From Deltaproteobacteria bacterium (GTDB taxonomy: Bacteria > Desulfobacterota_B > Binatia > UBA9968), in contig JACPSF010000034.1 in NCBI GenBank assembly GCA_016193385.1, forward strand, positions 1-21,601: 21,601 bases of DNA, read 5' to 3'. The translations under genes and the position numbers were made by a program. Below the pieces are notes generated by a model. It searched no databases and had not been told where the DNA came from. It was given only the letters and a program-made list of their open reading frames with translations. Shown here piece by piece: positions 12,413-21,601 of the stretch. How positions within the stretch are numbered: position 1 is the stretch's first letter; every line of letters starts with the position of its first letter.

Positions 12413-14221
12413 CTACTCCCACTCAATCGTAGCTGGCGGTTTACTGGTGACGTCAAGGAAAACCGCATCGACACCCGGCAATTTAATTATATCCTCCGCG
12501 ATGCGCCGCAATACACCCTTTGGAAGCCTCGCAAAGTCAGCCGTCATGCCATCTTCTGAATTTACAGGACGAAGAATTATAGTCTCACCGCCGGCAAAGG
12601 AAATCGGAACCAGCACCACCGGAAACTGCCATACGTTCTCCGTGAGATTGTTCTCTTCCATCCTCGATCTCACGATAAAGTCGGCTTCTCGAACTAACTG
12701 TAGACGTTCCGAATTAAGTTCGGCGCGCTTGACGGAAGCCGCCGCAAGGCTAGTCACATTTCCAGCAACGAAGGTAATAACCCTGTTTGTCTTCGCAAGC
12801 ACATTACATGCCTTTGTGCTTATAAATTGAAGCGTCCCGTAGTCAAACAGGCCTCGGCGATCATGCAGGGCTAGCACGCGCCTGTAAGTTCGGGCATCAC
12901 CTTGGACCCCCACACTCTTGATGGGCAACAGGACCCCTTCATAGTTTCGATCGGCTATTAATGTAGCTAACACCTTGCCGGCTGGCTGGGCTTTCGCCCT
13001 GCTCCGACTGCAGAGGCATCTTATCGCCAAGCCCGGACCGGGGAATGGCCACCCGTTGGTCAATTTAGAGCTGAGACCCAGACGCTTGCCTAGCTCTCTC
13101 ACTTCATCTTTATAAAATTCAACAAGCGGCTCAATCACACGGCCTTTTCGGATCAAATCTATAATTTCAGGGCAGCGATTGTGGTGCGTTTTTATCACAG
13201 CCGCCAGGCCTCTTGTTCCGCCGGACTCGATGGTATCAGGATAAATGGTACCTTGTCCGAGCAGCCAATGCTTTTCGTCAATTTGAAACTTTCGCATCGC
13301 ATCCGACTGCACTTCGACAAAGAGGCGGCCTATGATTTTCCGCTTCTCTTCCGGATCAATGACTCCTCTCAGCTCAGCAAGAAACAACCTGGATTTGTCA
13401 ATGATCTGCAATCTATCGGCCAACCCCAAGGCAGATAAATTGGCGCGCAAATCCTCTGTTTCACCTTTGCGCATTAATCCGGTATCAACGTGAAGACCCA
13501 AAATACGCTTTTTGGGAAGCGCTTTGGCGCAAAGAGCAAAGGCTACTGTTGAATCCACCCCGCCGCTAACGAGAAAAAAGACGGATTTCTTACCGACCCT
13601 GGCGCGAATGTTCCTGACGAGCGGCTTGATTTGATCCGTTGCATCTTCCCTTACTTTGAGGCCGCAGATTGAGGAAACAAAACGTCTGAGGATTTGTTCC
13701 CCATACTGCGTATGAACGACTTCGGGGTGGAATTGCACTCCGTAATAACCCTTGGCAGTGCCACCGAACGCGGCGATACGACATTGTTCCGTCGATGCCA
13801 AGGTCAGCAATCCGCGTGGGAGTTCAGTTACCGTATCTGTATGGCTCATCCATACAGTCTGTTCCTTAGGCAATCTTGTAAATAGGCTGTTCTTGGAAGC
13901 AACGGAAAGCTTCGCAGGGCCATACTCGCTCCTACCTTTTTCGACCTTTGCCCCTAGCATTTGAGCCAGTAATTGATGGCCATAGCAGATTCCTAGGATG
14001 GGTACTTTGCGCTGAAGAACCTCTTGGCTGATCTTAGGTGCACCCTCCTCATACACACTCTGTGGACCCCCAGACAATATGATGCCGGCATGGCCACCAA
14101 GGGTCTGCGCTCGTGTTTCGGGCCTGTAAATCCGTGAATGAATACTCAGTCTGTGCAGTCGCCGCCCGATTAAATGACAGTACTGACCTCCGAGATCTAT
14201 GATTGCGATGGAATTTTTCAT
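12413..14221 (-). CDS. guaA: GMP synthase (glutamine-hydrolysing), long eukaryotic-like form
   Basis: Converts XMP to GMP with ATP and glutamine. 602 residues, against about 510-525 for ordinary bacterial GuaA. GATase domain: GICYGHQ with C79, H165 and E167 in FHPEV. ATP-pyrophosphatase: SGGVDS (219-224), VDTGLMRKGE. The dimerisation region is unusual. After GWPFPGPGLAIR (390-401) comes about 110 extra residues including LLPIKSVGVQGDARTYRRVL (431-450), and only then VREADFI (510-516) and the ending TSKPPATIEWE. That order, and the sequence LLPIKxVGVQGDxRxY before the READ segment, is as in human GMPS. It follows guaB by 128 bp. Hand-counted 60-base samples give 43, 48 and 50% G+C, versus 58% for one dnaE sample and 45 and 73% for two guaB samples, so the contrast is only suggestive. 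Confidence 0.95.
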   Translation of the reverse strand: MKNSIAIIDLGGQYCHLIGRRLHRLSIHSRIYRPETRAQTLGGHAGIILSGGPQSVYEEGAPKISQEVLQRKVPILGICYGHQLLAQMLGAKVEKGRSEYGPAKLSVASKNSLFTRLPKEQTVWMSHTDTVTELPRGLLTLASTEQCRIAAFGGTAKGYYGVQFHPEVVHTQYGEQILRRFVSSICGLKVREDATDQIKPLVRNIRARVGKKSVFFLVSGGVDSTVAFALCAKALPKKRILGLHVDTGLMRKGETEDLRANLSALGLADRLQIIDKSRLFLAELRGVIDPEEKRKIIGRLFVEVQSDAMRKFQIDEKHWLLGQGTIYPDTIESGGTRGLAAVIKTHHNRCPEIIDLIRKGRVIEPLVEFYKDEVRELGKRLGLSSKLTNGWPFPGPGLAIRCLCSRSRAKAQPAGKVLATLIADRNYEGVLLPIKSVGVQGDARTYRRVLALHDRRGLFDYGTLQFISTKACNVLAKTNRVITFVAGNVTSLAAASVKRAELNSERLQLVREADFIVRSRMEENNLTENVWQFPVVLVPISFAGGETIILRPVNSEDGMTADFARLPKGVLRRIAEDIIKLPGVDAVFLDVTSKPPATIEWE

Positions 14222-14286
14222 TCCCGTCGTGTGTTGCCCAGGTCTAATTAGCTTCGACAGTAAAAGAGCACAAACGCCCGGAACAT

Positions 14287-14305
14287 CTTGTTATCACGTA
14301 ACAAG
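14287..14305. repeat. Perfect hairpin in the guaB-guaA spacer
   Basis: CTTGTTA-TCACG-TAACAAG, 7-bp stem with a 5-nt loop, 45 bp after the guaB stop. There is no T-tract in the minus direction, so it is not an ordinary terminator. It might be a processing or stability element between guaB and guaA. Confidence 0.4.
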
Positions 14306-14349
14306 CTGAAAGACATCCCGGCATTGAGAACCGAAGTCGAGGATGAGGA

Positions 14350-15867
<1,518 letters not shown>

Positions 15868-15869
<2 letters not shown>

Positions 15870-15897
15870 AAGCACGAAACCGCTTCAATGCAAACAT
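15868..15897 (-). other. Possible guaB leader peptide (9 codons)
   Basis: ATG at 15895-15897 opens MFALKRFRA and stops at TAA (15868-15870), two bases inside the 5' arm of the terminator hairpin. The ATG falls at about the predicted transcription start, so translation would have to be leaderless. A ribosome finishing this frame would cover the hairpin arm. The frame could be chance. Confidence 0.25.
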
Positions 15898-15902
15898 AAA
15901 TT

Positions 15903-15931
15903 CTTATACCAGGAAACTTTTTTCATGACAA
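15903..15931 (-). promoter_or_regulatory. guaB promoter (sigma70 type)
   Basis: -35 TTGTCA (15926-15931, 5/6), spacer exactly 17 bp, -10 TATAAG (15903-15908, 5/6). Transcription would begin near 15896, about 80 nt before the guaB ATG, and run through the terminator-like hairpin. Confidence 0.75.
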
Positions 15932-16236
15932 GGTCAGCCGACCCTCCTCTGCCTCAAGTCCCTAAAGAAAGACAGATTCTAGCGCGGGCACCTGTCTCTC
16001 CTCTTCGCTGCGCTCCGAAGGCGAACCCACCACCGCCTTTCTAGAATTTGGGAAAAGGCGGAGCGTCTTTTGCCAACCATAAGAAAACGAAGCAGGGAGA
16101 GCCGAGGAATAAACCCGTAAGTACCCTCTCCTCCTGCTTCTTGTAATGGTATAGCTTTTGCACCAAAAGCTGCGCTTAAGAAGAAGAGGTTGAGCAATCT
16201 AAAAGAAAGTCTCTGCTAGCTCTCAGGAAATCAAGA
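15932..16236 (+). other. Non-coding, hairpin-rich leader upstream of the Mo operon
   Basis: About 305 bp without a supportable gene. Stems seen on the plus strand: AGACAG/CTGTCT (15970-15997); CTTCG/CGAAG competing with TTCGC/GCGAA (about 16002-16025); CCGCCTTT/AAAGGCGG (16033-16061, 13-nt loop); a 13-bp stem with one 2-nt bulge, GAAGCAGG+GAGAG pairing with CTCTC+CCTGCTTC (16089-16140, 24-nt loop); and AGCTTTTG-CAC-CAAAAGCT (16153-16171). No T-tracts follow them. I found no convincing plus-strand promoter. A regulatory RNA of the downstream Mo genes is possible, but I cannot match it to a known riboswitch. Confidence 0.4.
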
Positions 16237-18780
16237 GTGCGAGAGAACGTTTGGATCAAATCGACCTGCTTCATGTGCTGGAACACCTGCGGCATCAGAG
16301 TCAACCGGGTCGATGGCACTGTGGTCAAGATCGAGGGCGATCCGGAATGCCCGCAGAATTTCGGGAAGACCTGTGCCAAAGGGAATTCAGGCCACCTCTC
16401 CCTGTACGATCCCCACCGTGTCCTTATCCCGCTTCGCCGCACGAACCCGATCAAAGGGTTTGATGCCGATCCCAAATGGGAACCCATCTCGTGGGCTGAG
16501 GCCCTGGACATCCTTGAGCTGAAGTTAAGAGCCATCCGGTCGGACAACCCGCGAAAGCTTGTCCTTGCCTCCTTCGATACCCGGGGCCAGTCGGGCGTAT
16601 TCTGGATGGCATGGGCGTCGGCATTTGGAACGTCGAACCAGTGGGGAGGAGCGGCCAACTATTTTTGTGGCAACGGCTTCCACCCGGTGACCTATCTTAC
16701 CCACGGAACATGGTTCGGCGAGCCCGATCTACGCCGCTGCCGCTATCTCATCCTCATGGGCACTCAGAACGGCTCCGTCGTGAATCATCTGCCGATGGAC
16801 CTAGCGTCCAAGATGGCCGACGCTCAAATGCGAGGGATGAAGTTGGTCGTGGTGGATCCGGTGGGAGTCAATACTGGCTCCAAGGCGGACGAATGGGTTC
16901 CCATCCGTCCCGGAACCGACGCGGCCCTGTCGTTATCCATGATCCACGTGCTACTCAACGAGGAAGGCATTTACGATCGCGAGTTTCTGCGGAAGTTCAC
17001 CAACGGGCCGTATCTGATCCGCCGCGACGGGCACTACCTGCGGGATCCTCAGAGCAAGAAACCTCTGGTTTGGGACGCCTCGACTGGAAGGGCCATACCT
17101 TTTGGCGACTCCAACGGAGGCCCAATCGCTCTCGAGGGGAGATTCGGGATCAACGGAGAGACAGCTCCTACGGCCTTTACCTTGTTCAAAGAGCACGTCC
17201 AGCCGTACACGCCGGAGCGCGTCTCCTCAATTACCACCATCCCGGCAGAGACTATTCGACGCCTGGCGCGTGAATTCGGCGCCGCCGCCCAGATCGGAAG
17301 CACGATCATGATTGAAGGTCACGAGCTTCCGTTCAGGCCCGCGGCCGTGAACTGGTACCGCGGAGCGATCGCCCATAAGCACGCTATGCTAACCGGGCTC
17401 GCCATCCAATTCCTCAACGTGATCGTGGGGGCCATCGATGTTCCCGGCGGACATTTGGGAAGCAATCCTGTATCCGAAACCCCTCCCTTGCACTGGTCCC
17501 CCGTCTCCTCCGCAGACGGATTGCTGATTCCCCAGGGCTACGCACGGCGGCGAAAGCCGCCCTACCCGGCAACCAAGGTCAAGCCTCCGGAGACTTTCGA
17601 CTTGCTCGATCTCGCGCCCGTGGCTCCGTACGGCACGACATTTTTCACCGAGACGCTGCTCCACCCGGAAAGATTTAAACTCGCCTATTCCCCGGAGATG
17701 CTCATCGTCTCACGCTGCAATCCCTTGATGACCTGCGCGAACCCGGAGGTGATGGCTGAAGCGTTGAAGAAATTCCCGTTTGTGGTGGCCTTCGCCTGCG
17801 AGATGAATGAGACGGCGCGGTTTGCCGATCTGCTGCTGCCTGATGCCCATTATCTCGAGCGACTCGATGCCTTCCCCAATGAACCCACGGAGTTTATGGG
17901 AGCAGGGGAAGGCGAGTGGCACTGGATGGTCCGCCAGCCCGCTCTCCCTCCCCGGGGACAGGCGCGGCAATGGGTAGAGGTCCTGTTTGAGCTGGCGGAC
18001 CGATTGGGGTTCGTGGGTGATGTTTATGCGCTGCTCAACGGCATTCTCGACCTCAAAGAGCCCTTCGCCTACAAGTCTACGGAGAAATACAGATGGGAGG
18101 AGCTAGCGGATCGATGGGCAAAATCCTGGTTTGGCCCCGAAAAGGGGATCGAGTGGTTTAAGGAGAACGGCTTCATCCGCAGCGGCAGAAAAACGGTTAA
18201 GGAGGCATACCCGAGAGCCTTTCTCGCGCCGCGACTTCCGATTTACCTCGAGTACTTTCTGGACGCGGGAGAGGAAATAAGAAAAGTGACCCGGACCCTC
18301 GGCATAGAGTGGGACACGGACGATTACCAGCCGCTCGTGGATTGGAAGCCTTGCCCTGCATATGGCTCCTCGCGTCCCGGATACGACCTCTTCGCCGTCA
18401 ACTACAAACTGCCCTTCCACTCTCTGAGCTATACGGCCCACAACGGCCTGCTCGCCCAGTTGAGCGAGAAAAGCCCGTCTGCCTACTCCATTTTGCTGAA
18501 CGCGGACACGGGGCGGCGAAAGGGAATCCGGGAGGGAGACCGGATCCGTTTGGAAACAGAGTCGGGACTTGCGGTCGAGGGATGCGCCTATCTGACGGAA
18601 TGCATTCATTCTGAAGTTGCGGGAATCGCCGGCTGCTTCGGGAGGAAAAGCCCGGAATTGGCGCTTTCCTATCAACAAGGGGTTCACTTCAATACGCTTT
18701 TGCCCCATTCGCTCGATAGGATCGATGCCCTTTCTGCGGCATTGGATGCCTGCGTCCGCGTCAAGGTGAGCAGGCTTTAG
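16237..18780 (+). CDS. Mo-bis-MGD oxidoreductase, DMSO reductase superfamily (first paralog)
   Basis: 847 residues. Catalytic subunit holding a bis-molybdopterin guanine dinucleotide (Mo or W) and one N-terminal [4Fe-4S] cluster: C11-xx-C14-xxx-C18 and C46 in GKTCAKG. The likely metal ligand is C144 in GGAANYFCGNG. Further hallmarks: WEPISWAEALD, MKLVVVDPVGVNTGSKADEW, PIRPGTDAALSLSM, and a C-terminal dinucleotide-binding domain with YTAHNG and GIREGDRIRLET. No Tat signal, so cytoplasmic. Start GTG 16237-16239 with AGGA about 9 nt upstream. A MoaD-like gene and a second paralog follow. Substrate unknown; polysulfide/thiosulfate reductase, acetylene-hydratase-like or formate-type roles cannot be separated from sequence. 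Confidence 0.88.
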   Translation: MRENVWIKSTCFMCWNTCGIRVNRVDGTVVKIEGDPECPQNFGKTCAKGNSGHLSLYDPHRVLIPLRRTNPIKGFDADPKWEPISWAEALDILELKLRAIRSDNPRKLVLASFDTRGQSGVFWMAWASAFGTSNQWGGAANYFCGNGFHPVTYLTHGTWFGEPDLRRCRYLILMGTQNGSVVNHLPMDLASKMADAQMRGMKLVVVDPVGVNTGSKADEWVPIRPGTDAALSLSMIHVLLNEEGIYDREFLRKFTNGPYLIRRDGHYLRDPQSKKPLVWDASTGRAIPFGDSNGGPIALEGRFGINGETAPTAFTLFKEHVQPYTPERVSSITTIPAETIRRLAREFGAAAQIGSTIMIEGHELPFRPAAVNWYRGAIAHKHAMLTGLAIQFLNVIVGAIDVPGGHLGSNPVSETPPLHWSPVSSADGLLIPQGYARRRKPPYPATKVKPPETFDLLDLAPVAPYGTTFFTETLLHPERFKLAYSPEMLIVSRCNPLMTCANPEVMAEALKKFPFVVAFACEMNETARFADLLLPDAHYLERLDAFPNEPTEFMGAGEGEWHWMVRQPALPPRGQARQWVEVLFELADRLGFVGDVYALLNGILDLKEPFAYKSTEKYRWEELADRWAKSWFGPEKGIEWFKENGFIRSGRKTVKEAYPRAFLAPRLPIYLEYFLDAGEEIRKVTRTLGIEWDTDDYQPLVDWKPCPAYGSSRPGYDLFAVNYKLPFHSLSYTAHNGLLAQLSEKSPSAYSILLNADTGRRKGIREGDRIRLETESGLAVEGCAYLTECIHSEVAGIAGCFGRKSPELALSYQQGVHFNTLLPHSLDRIDALSAALDACVRVKVSRL

Positions 18781-18812
18781 AGACCTAAAAGGGGTGCGGA
18801 CGTTGGGCGGCC

Positions 18813-19130
18813 ATGACGGACCCGAAAAAAGATAACATAAATGTCCAGGTGCTTTACTTTGGCCTCATTCGAAACGTCGTGGCGGTGGCCGGAGAGGCCT
18901 TGACGCTGCCGGCGCGAGCCACCGTCCGCCAACTCTTCGACCTGCTCTCCCGCAAATATGGCGCTGGCTTCCGCGACGCCATGTTCACCGCGGAAGGCAC
19001 TCTCCTCGCAAATGCCATCGTCCTGCTCGACGGTAAAAACATCCTTTACGCAAACGGATTAGATACGGAAATCGCGCCTGAGAGTTCGGCCCATATTCTG
19101 TTGACCATGACCGCGATCGGTGGCGGGTAA
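18813..19130 (+). CDS. MoaD/ThiS-family sulfur carrier protein
   Basis: 105 residues with the beta-grasp MoaD/ThiS fold: VQVLYFGLIRNVVAVAGEAL, then ATVRQLFDLLSRKYG, NAIVLLDGKN, and the C-terminal ILLTMTAIGGG. The terminal Gly-Gly is the site that is adenylated and thiocarboxylated; here three glycines precede the stop. MoaD supplies sulfur for the dithiolene of molybdopterin. A ten-residue charged N-terminal extension (MTDPKKDNIN) is longer than usual. It lies 32 bp after the first Mo enzyme and 14 bp before the second, so it is surely in the same operon and may be a dedicated copy for these enzymes. A ThiS or other sulfur-carrier role is possible. Confidence 0.85.
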   Translation: MTDPKKDNINVQVLYFGLIRNVVAVAGEALTLPARATVRQLFDLLSRKYGAGFRDAMFTAEGTLLANAIVLLDGKNILYANGLDTEIAPESSAHILLTMTAIGGG

Positions 19131-19144
19131 AAAGGGGGCGTACC

Positions 19145-21499
19145 ATGAACGACGGCACGGAAAAAATCTTCTCCTACTGCATCCACTGCGCGGCCTTATG
19201 CGGTGTAGTGGCCCACGTAAAGGATGGTTATCTCGTCAAAGTCGAGGGGGATCCCGAGGCCTGCAACAATGCCGGGACCCTGTGCCCGAAGGGACTTGCA
19301 GCCAAGCAGGAGATTTATCATCCGGAGCGCCTTAAACATCCCGTGAAACGAACCCGGCCGAAAGGAAATGCCGATCCCGGCTGGGTAAGAATTAGCTGGG
19401 ACGAGGCCTTGGATACGATCGCCGAAAAGATGAAAGAAATAAAGGAGCGCTATGGTCCGGAGGCCTTCTTCTTTCAAAAAGGCTCCACGGATGGCTCGTC
19501 AGGGACCGAATGGTACAGGTTCTTTAATCGCCTCGGAAGCCTCTACGGCACTCCGAACTTCGGCGGCACCGGACACATCTGCTGCTACAGCCGTAGCTGT
19601 CCGGGCCTTCCCCTTCATCTCGGCAACAAGGGGCTCCACCCTTCCATCGACTATGAGAAGACCAATCTGATCCTGCTCGTCGGCTACAACATCCTCCACA
19701 CCAAGCCGCCGCTCGCCCGTAGAATCCTCGACGCGCAGCGGCGCGGGGCAAAACTCATTGTGGTGGATCCTCTTCTCTCGCCTACCGCGGCCAAAGCCGA
19801 CGTCTGGCTCGCGTTAAGACCCGGTACCGACCTGGCCCTCTTTCTCGCCCTGCACCACGTCATTATCCGGGAACGACTCTACGATGCCGATTTTCTTACT
19901 TCCTGGACCAACGCGCCCTTTTTGGTGCGAGAAGACAACGGCCAATTTCTCGACGGTGCCGGCGCGCCTTACCGGGTTTGGGACTCAAAGGGCGGCGAGC
20001 TGTGTCCGGCTGACCCATGGTTCCCCTCTCACGTTCAGCCCGCGTTGACCGGTTCTTACACTGTAAACGGTGTCCGCTGTAAGCCGGCCTGGCAGCTTTT
20101 TGTCGAGATGGTGGAGCCGTGCAGTCCTGAGTGGGCGCAGGAAGTCACCTGGGTGCCGGCGGAAAAGATCCGCAGCTTGGCTCGTATCTATGCCACCACC
20201 AAGCCGGCAAGCACAGACTGGTATAACGGCTTGCACCGCGGTTCCAACGGCTACTATACGGCCGTGGCTCTCGCGCTCCTTTCCGTCGTCACCGGGAATT
20301 GGGACGTACCCGGGGGGCTCTCGTTCGAGTCCGATGTATCTTTCAGGGACGTCAAAGGGTCCGAGTTCCTCCCCCGAGACTGGGTCGGGAAGAGTCTGGT
20401 CGCGGCGGCTGGATTCAAGGTCAGGGCGCACAACAAGGAGTACGTCGGGCCGATGAATCTCGTGGCCGATGCGATCCTCACCGAAAGACCCTACCCGATC
20501 AAAGGAATGCTCTCTCTTGCCTCAGGGCTAGCCACTTCGAACCCCAATTCTAAAAGGATGATGGAGGCGCTCAGCCATTTGGAGTTCTTGGCCGTGGGGG
20601 ATATCTGGCAAACCCCGGCCATGGCAGCGGCCGATGTTGTTCTCCCCTGCGCCACGGCTTGGGAGTCTGAGTTTGTCAATTTCAATCCACCTTATCTCAT
20701 GTACCGCCAGCCAATCGTAAAGGCCCGGTACGAATCTTGGCCGGACTTGAAGATCGTCTTCGAGCTGGCCAAAAGATTGGGTTACGCAAAGCAGTTCTGG
20801 GATGGCGACCCCCGGAAGGCATTTGATGAGATGCTCGATCCCTTCAAGCTAACCGTCGACGAGCTGGCCGCTTCACCGAAGGGTGTTCGCTTCGAACCGC
20901 CGCAGCCGCGTCACAACACATATGCCACTATTGATGAGAAAACCGGCAAACCAAAGGGGTTCGCCACCCCGACCGGAAGGATCGAGATCTACTCGGGAAA
21001 GCTGAAAAGCCTGGGCTATGATCCTCTTCCCTACTGGCGGGAGCCCGAACCCGGACCGGTCAGTACGCCGGAGCTATTTCGAGAGTTCCCTCTGATCCTT
21101 AGCAGCGGATTTAAACCCATGTATTGGCTCCACGGCCAGATGAGAGCCGTGCCGTGGTTGAGAGAGTGCCAGGAAGAGCCTCTGATCATGATCAATCGAC
21201 GAACCGCATCGAAGCTGCAAATCCACGACGGAGACCAGCTCCTCGTGGAAACTCCTAAGCGGGATGGAACCGTCCAGGGTTTTATTCACCTCAAGGCTCT
21301 GCTCAGTGAATCGGTGCACCCTCAGGTGGTCTACATCCCCTACGGATGGTGGCAAGGCTGCGAGTCCCTCGGCTTAAAGGGCCACGGCGCCCTGGATGGC
21401 TCCGCCAACGTGAACAATCTCTACGACGATTCATTCACCGATCCACTGAGTGGCACCATCGGCATGGCCTCCTATCCGTGCCGGGTGAGGAAGGAGTAA
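19145..21499 (+). CDS. Mo-bis-MGD oxidoreductase, DMSO reductase superfamily (second paralog)
   Basis: 784 residues, homologous to the first paralog along its length. [4Fe-4S] ligands C12-xx-C15-xxx-C19 and C47 in GTLCPKG. Likely metal ligand is C146 or C147 in GGTGHICCYSRSC. Shared landmarks: VRISWDEALD, AKLIVVDPLLSPTAAKADVW, ALRPGTDLALFLAL, and the C-terminal IHDGDQLLVETPKRD. No Tat signal. Start ATG 19145-19147 with AAGGGGG upstream. A ferredoxin-type subunit starts 2 bp after the stop, so this paralog probably pairs with it as in the CISM (complex iron-sulfur molybdoenzyme) layout. The two paralogs may form one heteromeric enzyme or act on different substrates. Confidence 0.88.
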   Translation: MNDGTEKIFSYCIHCAALCGVVAHVKDGYLVKVEGDPEACNNAGTLCPKGLAAKQEIYHPERLKHPVKRTRPKGNADPGWVRISWDEALDTIAEKMKEIKERYGPEAFFFQKGSTDGSSGTEWYRFFNRLGSLYGTPNFGGTGHICCYSRSCPGLPLHLGNKGLHPSIDYEKTNLILLVGYNILHTKPPLARRILDAQRRGAKLIVVDPLLSPTAAKADVWLALRPGTDLALFLALHHVIIRERLYDADFLTSWTNAPFLVREDNGQFLDGAGAPYRVWDSKGGELCPADPWFPSHVQPALTGSYTVNGVRCKPAWQLFVEMVEPCSPEWAQEVTWVPAEKIRSLARIYATTKPASTDWYNGLHRGSNGYYTAVALALLSVVTGNWDVPGGLSFESDVSFRDVKGSEFLPRDWVGKSLVAAAGFKVRAHNKEYVGPMNLVADAILTERPYPIKGMLSLASGLATSNPNSKRMMEALSHLEFLAVGDIWQTPAMAAADVVLPCATAWESEFVNFNPPYLMYRQPIVKARYESWPDLKIVFELAKRLGYAKQFWDGDPRKAFDEMLDPFKLTVDELAASPKGVRFEPPQPRHNTYATIDEKTGKPKGFATPTGRIEIYSGKLKSLGYDPLPYWREPEPGPVSTPELFREFPLILSSGFKPMYWLHGQMRAVPWLRECQEEPLIMINRRTASKLQIHDGDQLLVETPKRDGTVQGFIHLKALLSESVHPQVVYIPYGWWQGCESLGLKGHGALDGSANVNNLYDDSFTDPLSGTIGMASYPCRVRKE

Positions 21500-21501
21500 G
21501 A

Positions 21502-21601
21502 ATGATGTCGCGTTATGGTTTGGCCATAGATCTGGGCCGCTGCACCGGTGGCTTCGCGTGCGTGATCGCGTGCAAGTCGGAGAACTCTACGCTTCCAGGC
21601 A
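21502..21601 (+). CDS. Fe-S ferredoxin-type electron-transfer subunit, N-terminal part (cut by window edge)
   Basis: 33 codons are visible: MMSRYGLAIDLGRCTGGFAC, then VIACKSENSTLPG. This is the first cluster motif of NrfC/DmsB/PsrB-type subunits, which carry electrons from the Mo subunit to a membrane partner. The usual pattern is CxxCxxCxxxC; here the second Cys is Gly (C-T-G-G-F-A-C). Strong Shine-Dalgarno AAGGAG (21491-21496) overlaps the end of the Mo gene; ATG at 21502 or 21505. No signal peptide is visible. Confidence 0.8.
   Translation, partial: MMSRYGLAIDLGRCTGGFACVIACKSENSTLPG

Noticed and set aside
12083..12430. Stub and guaA 3' end as attL/attR direct repeats of a small integrated element
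   Set aside because: The last 24 bases match at only 20 positions, the sequences diverge further upstream, and there is no integrase; gene replacement fits better.
14287..14305. guaB terminator
   Set aside because: Stem is perfect but is not followed by a T-tract, and guaA lies downstream in the same direction.
16033..16171. Moco riboswitch
   Set aside because: The stems are suggestive by position only; I could not line up the conserved core.
15979..16197. 72-residue minus-strand frame in the leader
   Set aside because: Low-complexity, basic composition, crosses several hairpins and resembles no family.
16660..19600. Selenocysteine at the metal-ligand position of the Mo enzymes
   Set aside because: The codons at C144 and C146/C147 are ordinary TGT/TGC, with no in-frame TGA.

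Overview
This looks like a chromosomal segment from an uncultured, free-living bacterium with a moderately high G+C genome. It carries core translation, replication and purine genes on the minus strand, a short accessory patch, and a molybdenum-enzyme operon on the plus strand. The protein style, especially the tandem Mo-bis-MGD enzymes beside a MoaD-like carrier, reminds me of environmental Methylomirabilota/Rokubacteria- or deltaproteobacteria-like lineages. That placement is an impression, not a measurement.

Layout. (1) Positions 1-9502, minus strand, a dense housekeeping cluster read right to left: dnaE, hflX, pgsA, tRNA-Val(GAC), thrS, infC, rpmI, rplT and pheS (cut by the window edge). 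infC has no ATG/GTG/TTG near its true N-terminus and appears to start at AUA behind a perfect AGGAGG. Three spacers in this cluster (infC-rpmI, rpmI-rplT, pgsA-tRNA) hold arrays of degenerate 7-bp units in two inverted arms, each spacer with its own heptamer. (2) Positions 9503-12163, an accessory patch between dnaE and guaA. It has two type II toxin-antitoxin pairs (Phd/YefM-PIN and RHH-PemK/MazF), each with a palindromic operator candidate, an excisionase-like HTH gene, an unrecognised ORF behind a good sigma70-type promoter, and a 26-codon stub of a second guaA. (3) Positions 12164-15931, a purine operon: guaB, a long guaA with the extra dimerisation subdomain known from eukaryotic GMP synthetases, and a small unknown ORF. 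The stub downstream suggests that a long-type guaA displaced a resident short-type one. guaB has a strong promoter followed by an intrinsic-terminator-like hairpin before its start codon, so attenuation is likely. (4) Positions 15932-21601, plus strand: a structured non-coding leader, then a cytoplasmic Mo-bis-MGD oxidoreductase, a MoaD/ThiS-like carrier protein, a second paralogous Mo-bis-MGD oxidoreductase and the start of an Fe-S ferredoxin-type subunit.

How the parts work together. The minus-strand block serves protein synthesis (IF3, L35, L20, ThrRS, PheRS, tRNA-Val, ribosome-associated GTPase HflX), replication (DnaE) and phospholipid synthesis (PgsA). GuaB and GuaA form the two-step IMP to XMP to GMP branch. 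The plus-strand operon probably encodes a redox complex with a dedicated pterin-sulfur carrier; its substrate cannot be read from sequence.
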